Source of the DNA: Cerrena zonata
Taxonomy: Eukaryota > Basidiomycota > Agaricomycetes > Polyporales > Cerrenaceae
NCBI GenBank assembly: GCA_038087015.1
Contig: JASBNA010000095.1
Coordinates: forward strand, 53,380-117,379
Reading direction: 5' to 3'
Length of the DNA stretch: 64,000 nt
A model generated the notes under the pieces. It saw only the letters and a program-made list of their open reading frames with translations. It did not search any database and was not told the DNA's origin. Shown piece by piece: positions 52,734 through 62,893 of the stretch; within the stretch, counting starts at the first letter, position 1; every line of letters starts with the position of its first letter. The position numbers and the translations under genes were made by a program.

Positions 52734-54713
52734 ATGAGTGAGTCGTCGAATCTGTCGGTTGTGTCATGGGCCACAGCACCTGAAGGAATGGATCAAAGTA
52801 TACTCGCTGGGAAGCAAATGCTGGGTAAACGATTAATTGACGGTTATAAGGTTCTGTCTAAGGATACTAAAGTTAGCAGTAAATCCACAACCACGTCTTC
52901 AGGAAGTGAAACGGGGTCAGGATCCACTCCGGTGTTCAAACAGTTCCAAGAACATAGTTGTCCACCCCAATTTGTTTATTTACTTCATGACTTTAAGGAT
53001 GAAGAGTATTTTGGTACTTATCAGTACTATAAAACTAGTCAAAATCTGTATCCGCATACTCCAAGGTTACCAGAAGTATTAACATTGCTTAAGTTATTCA
53101 AATGTTTCAATAATATGAAGAAAATGATATTGAAGTATCATCATACTAAAAATCCCAGTATTAGCTCCAATACTATATGGAAAGCTTTCTTAGGTAAAGC
53201 GATTAGAAGGTTTATTGTATTCATAAGTATATTGAAGGCCAAGTTCCCTGATCCAAAGTTGGTTAAGCCAATGAGTACTAATAAGTTGTTTGATATGAAA
53301 CCGGGGACGTCGTCGTTTAGTAAGACCATGAATGAATTATTACCCCCACTTGATATAGTGTTAGTATGGTATTGTTTCCATATGTTTATTGGAGAAGCTT
53401 ACGATAATTACTCAAGAAATAACTTCACGAAATTCTTGTTTCATCCATTCCCATTATATCAAGTGAATAAAGCGATTAAAAATGATGATTTCAGTTATAA
53501 TCCACTGCAATTCCAGAAAAATAATTTTGAAGATTTGATTAGAGAGTACGATTATGACTTACCATTTGATGATCTTTATAATTTATCCATTCAATTCCCA
53601 TTGAAATGTCCAAATTGTTATAATAGTTTAATTGATGATTGTAAATTAGTTGATTTTATCGATTCGAATTTCAAAATTGATATTGGTGACTCAAATTGTA
53701 AATGTCAATTCAACCCGATAATAACTCATGAAAATTTGAAAATCAGACAATTATACGCTGACTTGAATAAAGATCCTAGTATCCCAATGCCAACAATATA
53801 TAATCAAAGATTCTGTCAACTACAAGGATTGAACCCTAATGATATCGATATTGAATGTGATGATTCCTTTTTCAAAGATTTGGCATTTGAACCAAATGAT
53901 GATCCCAAATTAAAACAACTCATTCAATTATTTGAAAAAATATCACAATCTCCAAATTTGAATAATCTTCAAGTTTTGAAAACTTATCGAACTTATAACT
54001 TATGGCATTTAACCATTCCTTCAAATAAATTGAAAAAAGTTTATCCCATTGAACTATCAAGTGATGTTCTTTCGCTAATAAACATCGAAGAAGATTTCAT
54101 TTCGAAACTTAATCAATTAGATTTATTGCAAAGTGATCATATCGAAAAAGTATACCGTCAAAGCTTAGATAAATATCTAAAGTTCATGACTCTTTTCAAA
54201 AATTTGAATTATGTGATTCCAACTTTAGATATTGATTTGATTTGGCATGTTCACCAATTATCATTATACTCTTATTATCAAACCATACTACCTTTAGCCA
54301 ATAAACTAATTGATAGAAATCAACAACTTGATAAAAATGCTATGAATGAGTATTTTGTTCAACTGAATAATCAATTCAAGTCTATTTTCAGTCAATTTTT
54401 AACTAATTGTCATTGTGAATTTTGTTATAAAACGAGATTGAAATCAACTAAGGTTAAATTTCTTCTGAAAAATTTAAATAAAAAAGATTTGATTTCGAAT
54501 TATAATGTGGGGTTAAGTCATATAAGTAGATATAACGCTATCATTTTAGAGGATTCGTCTAGATCTTCTTCTTCTTCTGGTATTAAAAGTCCTAGATCTT
54601 TTAAAGAAAAGGATAAATTTGATAAAAAATTGAAAAGAAGATCAAGGTTTTTGGGTGGTGCTAAATTTAGTGGTATAGAGTCTCAAAGTTTGAATTTAAC
54701 TTCTAATACTTAA
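52734..54713 (+). CDS. GRDP-like (DUF1399) protein
   Basis: 659 residues. Two repeats of the glycine-rich-domain-protein-like signature: LDIVLVWYCFHMF (about 205) and LDIDLIWHVHQLSLYSYY (about 500). These W-H/C and D motifs characterise the PF07173 family. Two Cys pairs lie between them (CPNCYNSLIDDC, CKCQ). A conserved CHCEFC is near the end. The molecular role in yeast is unknown. The C-terminal 60 residues are Ser/Lys-rich. ATG at 52734. Confidence 0.75.
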   Translation: MSESSNLSVVSWATAPEGMDQSILAGKQMLGKRLIDGYKVLSKDTKVSSKSTTTSSGSETGSGSTPVFKQFQEHSCPPQFVYLLHDFKDEEYFGTYQYYKTSQNLYPHTPRLPEVLTLLKLFKCFNNMKKMILKYHHTKNPSISSNTIWKAFLGKAIRRFIVFISILKAKFPDPKLVKPMSTNKLFDMKPGTSSFSKTMNELLPPLDIVLVWYCFHMFIGEAYDNYSRNNFTKFLFHPFPLYQVNKAIKNDDFSYNPLQFQKNNFEDLIREYDYDLPFDDLYNLSIQFPLKCPNCYNSLIDDCKLVDFIDSNFKIDIGDSNCKCQFNPIITHENLKIRQLYADLNKDPSIPMPTIYNQRFCQLQGLNPNDIDIECDDSFFKDLAFEPNDDPKLKQLIQLFEKISQSPNLNNLQVLKTYRTYNLWHLTIPSNKLKKVYPIELSSDVLSLINIEEDFISKLNQLDLLQSDHIEKVYRQSLDKYLKFMTLFKNLNYVIPTLDIDLIWHVHQLSLYSYYQTILPLANKLIDRNQQLDKNAMNEYFVQLNNQFKSIFSQFLTNCHCEFCYKTRLKSTKVKFLLKNLNKKDLISNYNVGLSHISRYNAIILEDSSRSSSSSGIKSPRSFKEKDKFDKKLKRRSRFLGGAKFSGIESQSLNLTSNT

Positions 54714-54772
54714 TCGTGTTTAAACTTCTAATAATAAATCGTGTTTAAACTTCTAATACTTAATCGTGTTTA
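54698..54772. repeat. Three 25-bp tandem repeats spanning the GRDP-like stop codon
   Basis: Copies 54698-54722, 54723-54747 and 54748-54772 of AACTTCTAATACTTAATCGT followed by GTTTA; copy 2 has two or three changes. The TAA stop (54711-54713) is inside copy 1. The unit is not a multiple of three. Confidence 0.9.
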
Positions 54773-54918
54773 AATTTGTATAAATATAATGTATTTGTTC
54801 TTATCAAGTAGTTTATCACAAGATAATCGTTTTCGCAGTTTTTGACATATTTTTAGCGATTTTTTTGGAAAAAACGAACTTTATTGTTAGTTTCCGCTTT
54901 CCTTTTTTAACAAATAAA

Positions 54919-56289
54919 ATGTCAGAATTATCAGTTAAGTCTTTACAAGAATGGTCTAAGAAGTTAGACGGTGATAAAAATACTCAGTTAGCTGCCGCAG
55001 TATTGAGAACTTATAATGTAGATGAATCATTAGTTAATCGGGATGTTTTCATTAAAAATACTACAAAAATTTTCAATAATTCGGTTGAAATTGAAGGATC
55101 TCCTATAACAAATCAAAAATCAAGCGGTAGATGTTGGTTATTTGCAGCAACAAATGTTTTAAGATTGGAAATCATGAAAAAATTCAACTTGAAAGAGTTT
55201 CAATTCAGTCAAAACTATCTATTCTTTTTCGATAAACTAGAAAAATGTAATTTTTTTTTAAATCAGTTCGCTGACGAGATTGATAATGATGGGAATGACA
55301 TTGATTCGAGATTGATTCAGTTTTTGTTAACCGATCCCACCGGTGATGGTGGGCAATTTGATATGTTCATCAATATCGTTGAAAAATACGGGTTGGTTCC
55401 CCATTCTTTATATCCAGATACGTATTCATCAACTGCTTCAAGAACTCTTAACTTCTTATTGAAAACAAAATTGAGGGAATTTGCAGAACAATTGAAAACA
55501 GCTAAATCCCAAGGTGAAAAAGTCAAACCATTAATTGAAGAAATGCAAGCTGAAATTCATCGTCTTATGGTTATTTTCCTTGGTAAACCACCTTCAATTA
55601 ATGAGAAGCTAACTTGGGAATTTAAAAATAAGTCTGATGAGGTTAAAGCTTTGGAAATCACTCCAATTTCTTTCTATAAAGAAACTCTCGGCATTGATCT
55701 TACCAATTATGTATCATTGCTTAATGACCCAAGAAACAGTTACAACACCAATGTTCAAATCGATAAATTGGGAAATGTTCAAGGAGGTAAATTAGTTAAG
55801 TATCTTAATTTACCTATTGAAGAAGTGATTCAATATGCCATTAAAAGTATCCAAAACAACAAGGCAATTTTTTTCGGAACCCATACTCCTATTTACATGG
55901 ATAAGAAAAAGGGTATTATGGATGAATCATTATTCAATTATAAGTTGATTGGATTTGAAACAAAACAATCAAAGGCAAGTAGAATTCAATATAAACAATC
56001 ATTAATGACCCATGCCATGGTTATTACTGCCGTTCATTTAGATTCAAACAATGAACCAATTCGTTGGAAAGTTGAAAACTCTTGGGGTGATAGTTCAGGT
56101 CAAAACGGATATTACGTTATGGATAATCAATACTTCAAGGACTACGTTTACCAAGTAGTCATTGACAAAGCCGACTTATCGCAAGAACACATTGAGATGC
56201 ACGACGATGACTTCAAAAACATCGTGTTACCTCCGTGGGATCCAATGGGTGCTTTGGCAGTATTTTCAGATCAAGTTGAATTGGTATGA
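54919..56289 (+). CDS. LAP3: Bleomycin hydrolase, paralog B (Lap3 type)
   Basis: 456 residues from the ATG at 54919 (MSELSVKSLQEWSKKLDGDK). Catalytic Cys72 (NQKSSGRCWLF), His in MTHAMVITAVH and Asn in ENSWGDSSG are all present. The C terminus is DPMGALAVFSDQVELV: nine residues past the usual GALA end. In Saccharomyces Lap3 the C-terminal residues sit in the active site and set aminopeptidase specificity, so this tail may be trimmed or may block. Length and start are like cytosolic Lap3. Paralog A is at 6918-8414. Confidence 0.94.
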   Translation: MSELSVKSLQEWSKKLDGDKNTQLAAAVLRTYNVDESLVNRDVFIKNTTKIFNNSVEIEGSPITNQKSSGRCWLFAATNVLRLEIMKKFNLKEFQFSQNYLFFFDKLEKCNFFLNQFADEIDNDGNDIDSRLIQFLLTDPTGDGGQFDMFINIVEKYGLVPHSLYPDTYSSTASRTLNFLLKTKLREFAEQLKTAKSQGEKVKPLIEEMQAEIHRLMVIFLGKPPSINEKLTWEFKNKSDEVKALEITPISFYKETLGIDLTNYVSLLNDPRNSYNTNVQIDKLGNVQGGKLVKYLNLPIEEVIQYAIKSIQNNKAIFFGTHTPIYMDKKKGIMDESLFNYKLIGFETKQSKASRIQYKQSLMTHAMVITAVHLDSNNEPIRWKVENSWGDSSGQNGYYVMDNQYFKDYVYQVVIDKADLSQEHIEMHDDDFKNIVLPPWDPMGALAVFSDQVELV

Positions 56290-56912
56290 AAGGGCTAAGT
56301 ATAAAAATTTAGCAGTAATTCTTTTCAGTTACCCGCACTACTTTTTTTTCATATAAAGCGACGACTTGAAATTTTTTTTTTTTACAATTTACAATTATGT
56401 TTCTTCTTTATTGCAACTTTATTGATTAAAGAGTATGTTTAAGATATGATAATGATCCAAATGAATTGAATGAGATTACGCTGATGATAAAAAATAACAC
56501 AGACCTGTACTGATTTATTAACTTACGAGTTAATAGATATGCAGATAAAATTATTGCCTAACACTGAACAATCATTTGTAAATTTGGATTTACTGAATTT
56601 TTGAAAATTATATACTAACAAATCATTTAGACTGTATAGTTATTTAATTAATAAAAGCAATTTTAAGAGTTATGACAATGTAGATGACAATGTAGATAGT
56701 AAATGTTTTATTTTTTTATTTTATTCCTCACTGATTTAATGAATTTGATACTTGATTTAATGAGCTTATGAATTTGAGTTAATGAGTGAGTCAAGATGAG
56801 CTAACGGTTATTACGATGATCTAGAAATACAAGAATCAAAGTACTATGATAATTTTATATATATTTGATTATTTAAAAGGAGAAAGGTACAAAATACAGA
56901 TTAGTTTTTTAT
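56290..56912. other. Convergent gap LAP3-RPS8
   Basis: AT-rich, with a poly(T) near 56373. A GACAATGTAGAT duplication occurs near 56674-56697. No gene. Confidence 0.5.
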
Positions 56913-57515
56913 TTAGTTTTTCTTAGCAGATAATCTTCTTAAGTAAAAAGCTAATTCTTCACCTTCTAAAATGTAACCATCACATCTACCGGATTGACCA
57001 GGTCTAGAAGAAATAGCAGCGTATAATCTACCAGCACCGAATTGAGAGTCAACAGCACTTTCAATAGAAGCAGAAGCAGATCTAGAAGCTAATTTACGTT
57101 CAGCTTTTTTAGATCTTTTAACTTCTTCTTCTTCGGTAGCTTGTTTTTTACCTAAAGATTTACCGTAGTGAGTTTCATACCATTGTCTGAATGGAGTAGC
57201 ATCAATTTGGACAATAGCAGATTTAGTTAAAGTATTAGTTCTAACTAATTCATTATTAGATGGATGGTAAACGACACCAGAGATTCTGGTTTTTCTTGAG
57301 ATACCTTCAGAAGCCCAAGAGAAGTTACCGGATTCGATTCTTAAAGCTCTGAATTTTTTATTACCACCTCTGGTTCTAACAGTGTGAATTCTTTTAGTAC
57401 CAATTCTGGTGTTAGCAGATTGTCTACCTAATTCGAACTTTCTCTTCTTTCTGAATTGAGCTCTTTTGGCACCAGTGGCAGCACGTTTATGACGAGAATC
57501 TCTAGAAATACCCAT
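56913..57515 (-). CDS. RPS8: 40S ribosomal protein eS8
   Basis: 200 residues starting [20 protein letters not shown], the invariant eS8 N terminus, and ending [12 protein letters not shown]. Codon bias is strong, fitting high expression. Intronless. ATG at 57515. CACGTG and AGCCCTAA motifs upstream fit the Tbf1/Cbf1 scheme of Candida ribosomal protein genes. Confidence 0.97.
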   Translation of the reverse strand: MGISRDSRHKRAATGAKRAQFRKKRKFELGRQSANTRIGTKRIHTVRTRGGNKKFRALRIESGNFSWASEGISRKTRISGVVYHPSNNELVRTNTLTKSAIVQIDATPFRQWYETHYGKSLGKKQATEEEEVKRSKKAERKLASRSASASIESAVDSQFGAGRLYAAISSRPGQSGRCDGYILEGEELAFYLRRLSAKKN

Positions 57516-58284
57516 ATTGTATGTCTATAATATTAGTTAGTATTGAGTTTTGAAAATAATAAATTATTCCAAGCAATAGTCTTTAATAAATCAGTTCTTG
57601 TAACTTTGGAAATCTTCAAGTAGTAAACTGGGAAACAACAACAACGATCTAGTACAACTGTTTGACTATTGACATGAATGCTTTATAGTCTATTGGAACA
57701 TACTCTTAAAGTTTGGTGATTGAGTAAGAAGGGTAGGAAAAACGGTAATAAAAATTTTCTTTTAGATTTTTTTTCAAGTAATTCAAGGTGAGAGAAAATT
57801 TGATAGTGTAGTTAGAGCTTTTGCCATAGTTAAGGATTAGTGCGACTGGAAAATGTATTCGCACTAAAAAAAAAAAAAAAAAAAATCTTGCAAAAACTTT
57901 TCATCTTCAGCGAGAAAACCAGCACGTGAGCCCATTAACTTGTGAGGGCAACAGCCCTAACGTTTCGGTTGCCAAAAAAAGATGCGAGCGACCCCACGAA
58001 ACACCCGTACCTCACAAAAGTACCAGAGAAGAAAAAACCCTTCCTGGTCTTGCTGCTTTAGTTAGACCAGTTGCAAACGGTGCTTTGCTGTTTAAGGTAT
58101 TACTGAGAGAAACAGATGAAGTAGATTAGCGATTCATCACCCGGTGTACGGGTCAGCCTATAATTTTTTTTTTTTTTGGCAAGGTCATCAATAGAGTGCA
58201 CATAAACCTCTTCACTAGACTAAATTTTTTTTCTCTTCACCGTTAAACCATCAAACAAGTTATTTGTTTCTTGTAGCACATAAA
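57516..58284. other. Divergent region RPS8-DPH3
   Basis: Contains the CACGTG/GCCCTAA cluster, poly(A) at 57867-57887 and poly(T) near 58166. No gene seen; a 67-codon plus frame (57926-58129) looks accidental. Confidence 0.5.
57923..57960. promoter_or_regulatory. CACGTG and GCCCTAA upstream of RPS8 and DPH3
   Basis: CACGTG at 57923-57928 (Cbf1) and GCCCTAA at 57954-57960 (Tbf1-like, the reverse of TTAGGGC seen at RPL33). They lie about 400-445 bases from RPS8 and 325-360 from DPH3. A 21-base poly(A) lies closer to RPS8 (57867-57887). Confidence 0.5.
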
Positions 58285-58503
58285 ATGGAATCGATATATG
58301 ATGAAATCGAGATTGAAGATTTTACATTTGACCCAATAACCCAGCTATTCCAGTACCCGTGTCCATGTGGAGACAAGTTTGCTATTGGAATCGATGATTT
58401 AGCAGATGGAGAAGAAATTGCGGTTTGTCCAAGCTGTTCGTTAATGGTTAAGGTTATTTTTGAACCCGAAGATTTAGAAGAATATTACGAACAGTTAGAA
58501 TAG
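58285..58503 (+). CDS. DPH3: Diphthamide/Elongator factor Dph3 (Kti11)
   Basis: 72 residues (MESIYDEIEIEDFTFDPITQ). CSL-type zinc/iron-binding domain with CPCGD and CPSCSL as the four Cys ligands. Dph3/Kti11 gives electrons to Dph1-Dph2 and to Elongator, as a dimer with Kti13/Ats1 (39843-40892). ATG at 58285. Confidence 0.95.
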   Translation: MESIYDEIEIEDFTFDPITQLFQYPCPCGDKFAIGIDDLADGEEIAVCPSCSLMVKVIFEPEDLEEYYEQLE

Positions 58504-60347
58504 CTTACTTTACAAGAAGTGCATTAACGGAGCCTTGGTGAAATTCAGCCATTTCAAATTATTCAATCCAAATAATAGATGAAATATGACGAGCAACTCT
58601 AAGTACAATAGAAATACTCTTTCCCACACGATGAACATAGCACTAACTTGATTGCTGGTAGATCGTAGATTATTCGGAATTATTACCCAATTGTCGAGAA
58701 ACGAAACAGTTTCTTGACAAGTAAGGAACCAGAACTACATCCGACTAATCAAAGAATACTGCAATGTCATCTGGGTATCCGCACTACCGGCCTGCCCCCA
58801 ACCCGCTAATGCTCAGGCCCTTTTATATACATACATGTAAGTTATATACAGACAATTGAATGCAAGTCAATTTTCCGAGTCGTATACTTGTAGACTACTA
58901 TCAACCAATTTTCCACCCCCCCACTGCAACAATTTCAAGGTTGCCTCATCCTCCTTGCACCCACACAATGTGCCAGCATCGAGCCCATGATTCGTTTACT
59001 GAGCATTTCATAGCCTATAGCAGTATTTCATAGCCTATAACAGGATGCTTAAACGGTGGGCTAGACCTATTAGCCGACTCTAGATCTCGCTGCGCGATTA
59101 TTTGCGAGCAGAATTTACCGACGCCGGTCCTCGCGGTTTGTTACTCTCCCCAGGACACCAGTACACCCGGGCGCTCTAACAATGTCTACTTGTTCTGTTT
59201 ATCAGTGCAATCGGGGCAATCGGTGGGTAGGGTCCTACTTGCATATAACGCCCCCACCATGGCAGCACCACTTTTCTGGATTCAGTTTGAAGTATCAGCG
59301 GTTGCTCAATAACGCCAATGCAAACGCCAATGCAAACGCCAATGCAAGTGTCCATGCAAATGCCAACGACCAACCAACGCCCATGCTGAATGCAAGTGCC
59401 AATTTCATCTGATTATTTCATCTTTTCCTTAATCGATCGTTGATTTCATCTGCTTGAATAGGCAAAATTCACTAACATAACCGATCGCTGTTTGTAATAA
59501 CCAATGGTGTGTAGCAATGTTGATCTTGTAATCTATTATGCTTGTCCGTTTTCAGTGGTGATTTTCCTGGTGTAAAAATATTTTTTCTGTTAAAAATTAT
59601 TTTTTAGCCTCTTTTTTTTTGTTTTTTGTTTTTTATTATTATTATTCAACTTTTTATTCAACTTTTTAATTTAGCTTTTTCATTTAATTTTTTTGTTTGT
59701 TTGATTAATTTTTTTTTATCTAATTTTTTAATTTTTCTAACCTCACCCTCGGAAATGACACTCTTTTTTTGCTTTTGGTTCTGCCTTTTTTCGTTCTCCT
59801 GTTCTTTGTCTCTATTGTTCTCCTTTTGTTCTCTTTTTTGTCTTTAAAGCGGCGCACGCCTGCCCAAAATCTTTAATTGTCTTGTTTATAATGTTTCTTT
59901 GTTACATTTTTTTTTTTGACTACTATTCTATTATATAAAGTTTAGTTTATTTATTCATTCGGTTTTGTTGCTTTAAAAAGTCAAACTTAAATTTAATTTG
60001 ATCTGCGTCTGATTGCCATATTAGAATACTAACTTTATTCTTTAATTTAATTTTCTATGACCGTTCCACAAATAAATTGTTAGAGATTCTCTAATTGATA
60101 ATATCAATTGTTTATATCAAAGTGCTAGCAGGATCACCAGGATTGCCGAAAGAATCAAGGTCTTTTCTGATTAGAGTAATTATACGATTGATCAAGTATA
60201 GTTCAGTACTTACTGTTATTACTCCTTTAAAGCTTTTTCTGTTTTAGGTGCGTTTCTGGTACATACGGTTTTTTTTGGGTCTCTGTTTTATTTTTTGGTA
60301 GTTTTTTCTTTATTTTTTTTTTTAAAAAATTTGTTAACTTTTTTTCT

Positions 60348-60388
<41 letters not shown>

Positions 60389-60554
60389 TTATTATTATTA
60401 TTTTATTTTATTTTTTTTTTTTTTTTCTACATAAAAATTAATTTATAACTAAAAATTTTATTCCTTTTATTAGTGCTGTGCACCGTTAAATTTTCAAATC
60501 ATTTCTTCTACATGATAAATTCGTTTTTTTTACCAGCTTTAAGTCTTTTGAGTT
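58504..60554. other. Long upstream region of the FlbD-like gene
   Basis: 2 kb without a credible gene. A GC-richer block lies at 58780-59410. From about 59570 to 60540 it is very T-rich on the plus strand, with a T tract of about 30 near 60352-60382, followed by TTA repeats. Such T-rich leaders are usual before regulatory genes in Candida; a long 5' leader is likely but not shown. Confidence 0.45.
59311..59346. repeat. Three exact 12-bp tandem repeats
   Basis: AACGCCAATGCA repeated three times, followed by diverged copies to about 59371. In one frame it reads as (NANA); no gene supports this, so it is treated as a non-coding minisatellite. Confidence 0.85.
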
Positions 60555-61886
60555 ATGAGTTATAATTCAAACTATTCATTTGGTCCTTCACGGCCTGATC
60601 TCAACCATTCTCATCTGTCTTCTCAGTTGCCCATAATGATTCAACAGCAACAACAGCAGCAACAGCAGCAACAACTTCCACAACATCCACAACAAACCCT
60701 GGTTGAACCAGTAACCATCCATCCCACTCAGTCCGGACCAACTAGAAGAGGACCATGGTCTCCCGAAGAAGATCGAAAATTAATGGAATTGATATCGATA
60801 TTTGGACCTTCAAATTGGGTAAGAATTTCAAATAGTTTATGTACTAGAACTCCAAAACAATGTAGAGAACGATATCATCAAAATTTAAAACCAAGTTTAA
60901 ATCGGACTCCAATAACTCAAGAAGAAGGTTTATTAATTGAAAAATTGGTGGCCAAACATGGTAAAAAATGGGCTGAAATCGCAAGACATTTAAATGGACG
61001 TTCTGATAATGCTATAAAAAATTGGTGGAATGGTGGTGCTAATAGAAGAAGAAGACAATCTTCAAATGTTCCAATAAAATTAATCGATGATACTGGTGAT
61101 CATCAATTAGAAAGTAATACTGGTATTACTTCAATCAAAAAAACAACTCCAACCCCAACCCAATATCCTCAAGTTCATAATCTACCTCAAATTTCATTTA
61201 ATACTTCAATGTTTGGCAGTAGTAGTAATAATTCAAATAATGGAGATAAGTTCACTTCAATAACTCCTCCTCCAAATAATAAAATTTTTGGAATAAGATC
61301 AGCTAGTTTTGATATAAATAATCAAAATTCAATATTACCTCCTTTAACCAGTTCTACAAGCTCAAATATTTTACCAACCAAAAGAAGATTATTAGATGAA
61401 CATAATCCATTATTAAGAAGACATTCAACTACAAATACTACAAATTTTAATCATCAACAATCAATAAATTCCCCCTATCAAGATTTAACCAGAAATAATT
61501 CAATCGAATTTTTCGGCTCCAATAATAATTCTTCTTCCACGTCCAGAAGATCATCCATTGCTCCTGATTTTTTCCCTAATCCTTTAAAAGAAAGTAATCA
61601 TAAACGTAACATAAGTCAACACTCTTTCAATTCTCCTTCTTTGACACCTCAACAAAGATTTTCAGTTTCAAGCGCTTCGGGCTTAAATCCGTTGAGTAAT
61701 AATACTTCTCCTAATCAAATCTTAAAACCAATTCATTCAAACAGTGAATCCTCAATCTATTCAAACCACGGCGGCTCCATTTCAACTCAAGGCACCAACA
61801 TAAGTGTCAAGAGAGAAGTGGATTCCTCTATTGAAGAAGACGAAGAGGATAAAACTAAAATCAGTGTTAAAAGCTTGATTGACTGA
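60555..61886 (+). CDS. R2R3 Myb transcription factor, FlbD type
   Basis: 443 residues. A Gln/Pro stretch (about residues 30-46) precedes two Myb repeats: R2 about 64-115 (RRGPWSPEEDRKLMELISIF, GPSNWVRISNSL) and R3 about 116-165 (TPITQEEGLLIEKLVAKHGK, NAIKNWWNG). This pair matches FlbD of filamentous fungi, a regulator of development. The C-terminal 280 residues are Ser/Asn/Pro-rich and disordered, with an acidic end. ATG at 60555. Its role in a yeast is not known from sequence. Confidence 0.88.
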   Translation: MSYNSNYSFGPSRPDLNHSHLSSQLPIMIQQQQQQQQQQQLPQHPQQTLVEPVTIHPTQSGPTRRGPWSPEEDRKLMELISIFGPSNWVRISNSLCTRTPKQCRERYHQNLKPSLNRTPITQEEGLLIEKLVAKHGKKWAEIARHLNGRSDNAIKNWWNGGANRRRRQSSNVPIKLIDDTGDHQLESNTGITSIKKTTPTPTQYPQVHNLPQISFNTSMFGSSSNNSNNGDKFTSITPPPNNKIFGIRSASFDINNQNSILPPLTSSTSSNILPTKRRLLDEHNPLLRRHSTTNTTNFNHQQSINSPYQDLTRNNSIEFFGSNNNSSSTSRRSSIAPDFFPNPLKESNHKRNISQHSFNSPSLTPQQRFSVSSASGLNPLSNNTSPNQILKPIHSNSESSIYSNHGGSISTQGTNISVKREVDSSIEEDEEDKTKISVKSLID

Positions 61887-62893
61887 ATTCGGTCCTTTTT
61901 ACGTAATACATTACATAATACAGTTTAATATACTAATTTAAAAGAAGCAGCAGCAGCAGCAAAAAAGAAAAAATAATTTAAAATCGACCACCTAATAAAA
62001 GATATTTTTTTTTTGTTCTTTTATTATTATCTATTTTTTTTTTTTTTTTTTTTTTATTTTTTTCTCTTTTGTATGTGTGTTCTTTTTTTTTTTTTATTTT
62101 ATTTTATCTTACTGTATTTTATTTCAGTTTATTTTACTTTTTATTTTTTAGTATGATTATTTTCTGCTCTTTATTTTCTTTCGTTTTGGTTAACTTCTCA
62201 CGGATATGTTATCAAACCGTCTCTTGACGTGTCGCCTTAAAGCAGAATATGCCCTCGCTCATGTATGATTGACGATTTTTCATAAGCTTTTGATTTTTTT
62301 TGTTCCTACTGTAGAGAATATCTTGAATAATTGATTCATGTTGAAGTATAATTTTAGCCAATAACTTCCTTGTCGTTGTCTATTATCCACGGATATCTTT
62401 CCTAAATAAACAAGGAAACAGGGCAAAAACACGCAGAAAACCCGCACACCCCTAGTGTAAATACACCTCGTGTAAACCGTACAGCTTGCGCAGTAACGCA
62501 CGTCCTGAGAATCTCTGCACGGCAATGCATGCAATATGCACCTAGTCGATTGCGCTCGCTCATCCCAAAAATTGCGTCTCGGCGTTACCGAGGGTGGCGG
62601 GTTGGGCAGTCGGATTTTTGCTCGTTTTTCTGTCAGTCACGCTCAACAAAAAAAAAATTACAGAAACAAAAATTAAAGAAAAAATGTACAAATGTACAAA
62701 AAAAAAAGATAAACGAATATCCCCCTCCCCTTGATCTCCACTCTATCTCGTATTTCCAACTGTCATACCAGTTTTGGTCGTTCGCTCGAGCGAAAAAGAA
62801 AAAAAAAAAAAAAAAAAAAAAGCCATCACTTAAAATACTCGTTTAGCGATCGTTTGATTTAAACCTGTTGATTTAGAGCCTGTCAGATTGTAA
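61887..62893. other. Intergenic region FlbD-like gene to SEN34
   Basis: T-rich 3' region (62006-62160) with long T tracts near 62034-62056, (CAG)n near 61949-61961, and a poly(A) of about 25 at 62797-62821, 75 bases before SEN34. No gene seen. Confidence 0.5.

Noticed and set aside
59176..59412. Open frame with (NANA) repeats
   Set aside because: Explained by a 12-bp minisatellite; no support as a gene.
62529..62846. 105-codon plus frame before SEN34
   Set aside because: Contains polylysine from poly(A) and overlaps the promoter; no start context or family features.
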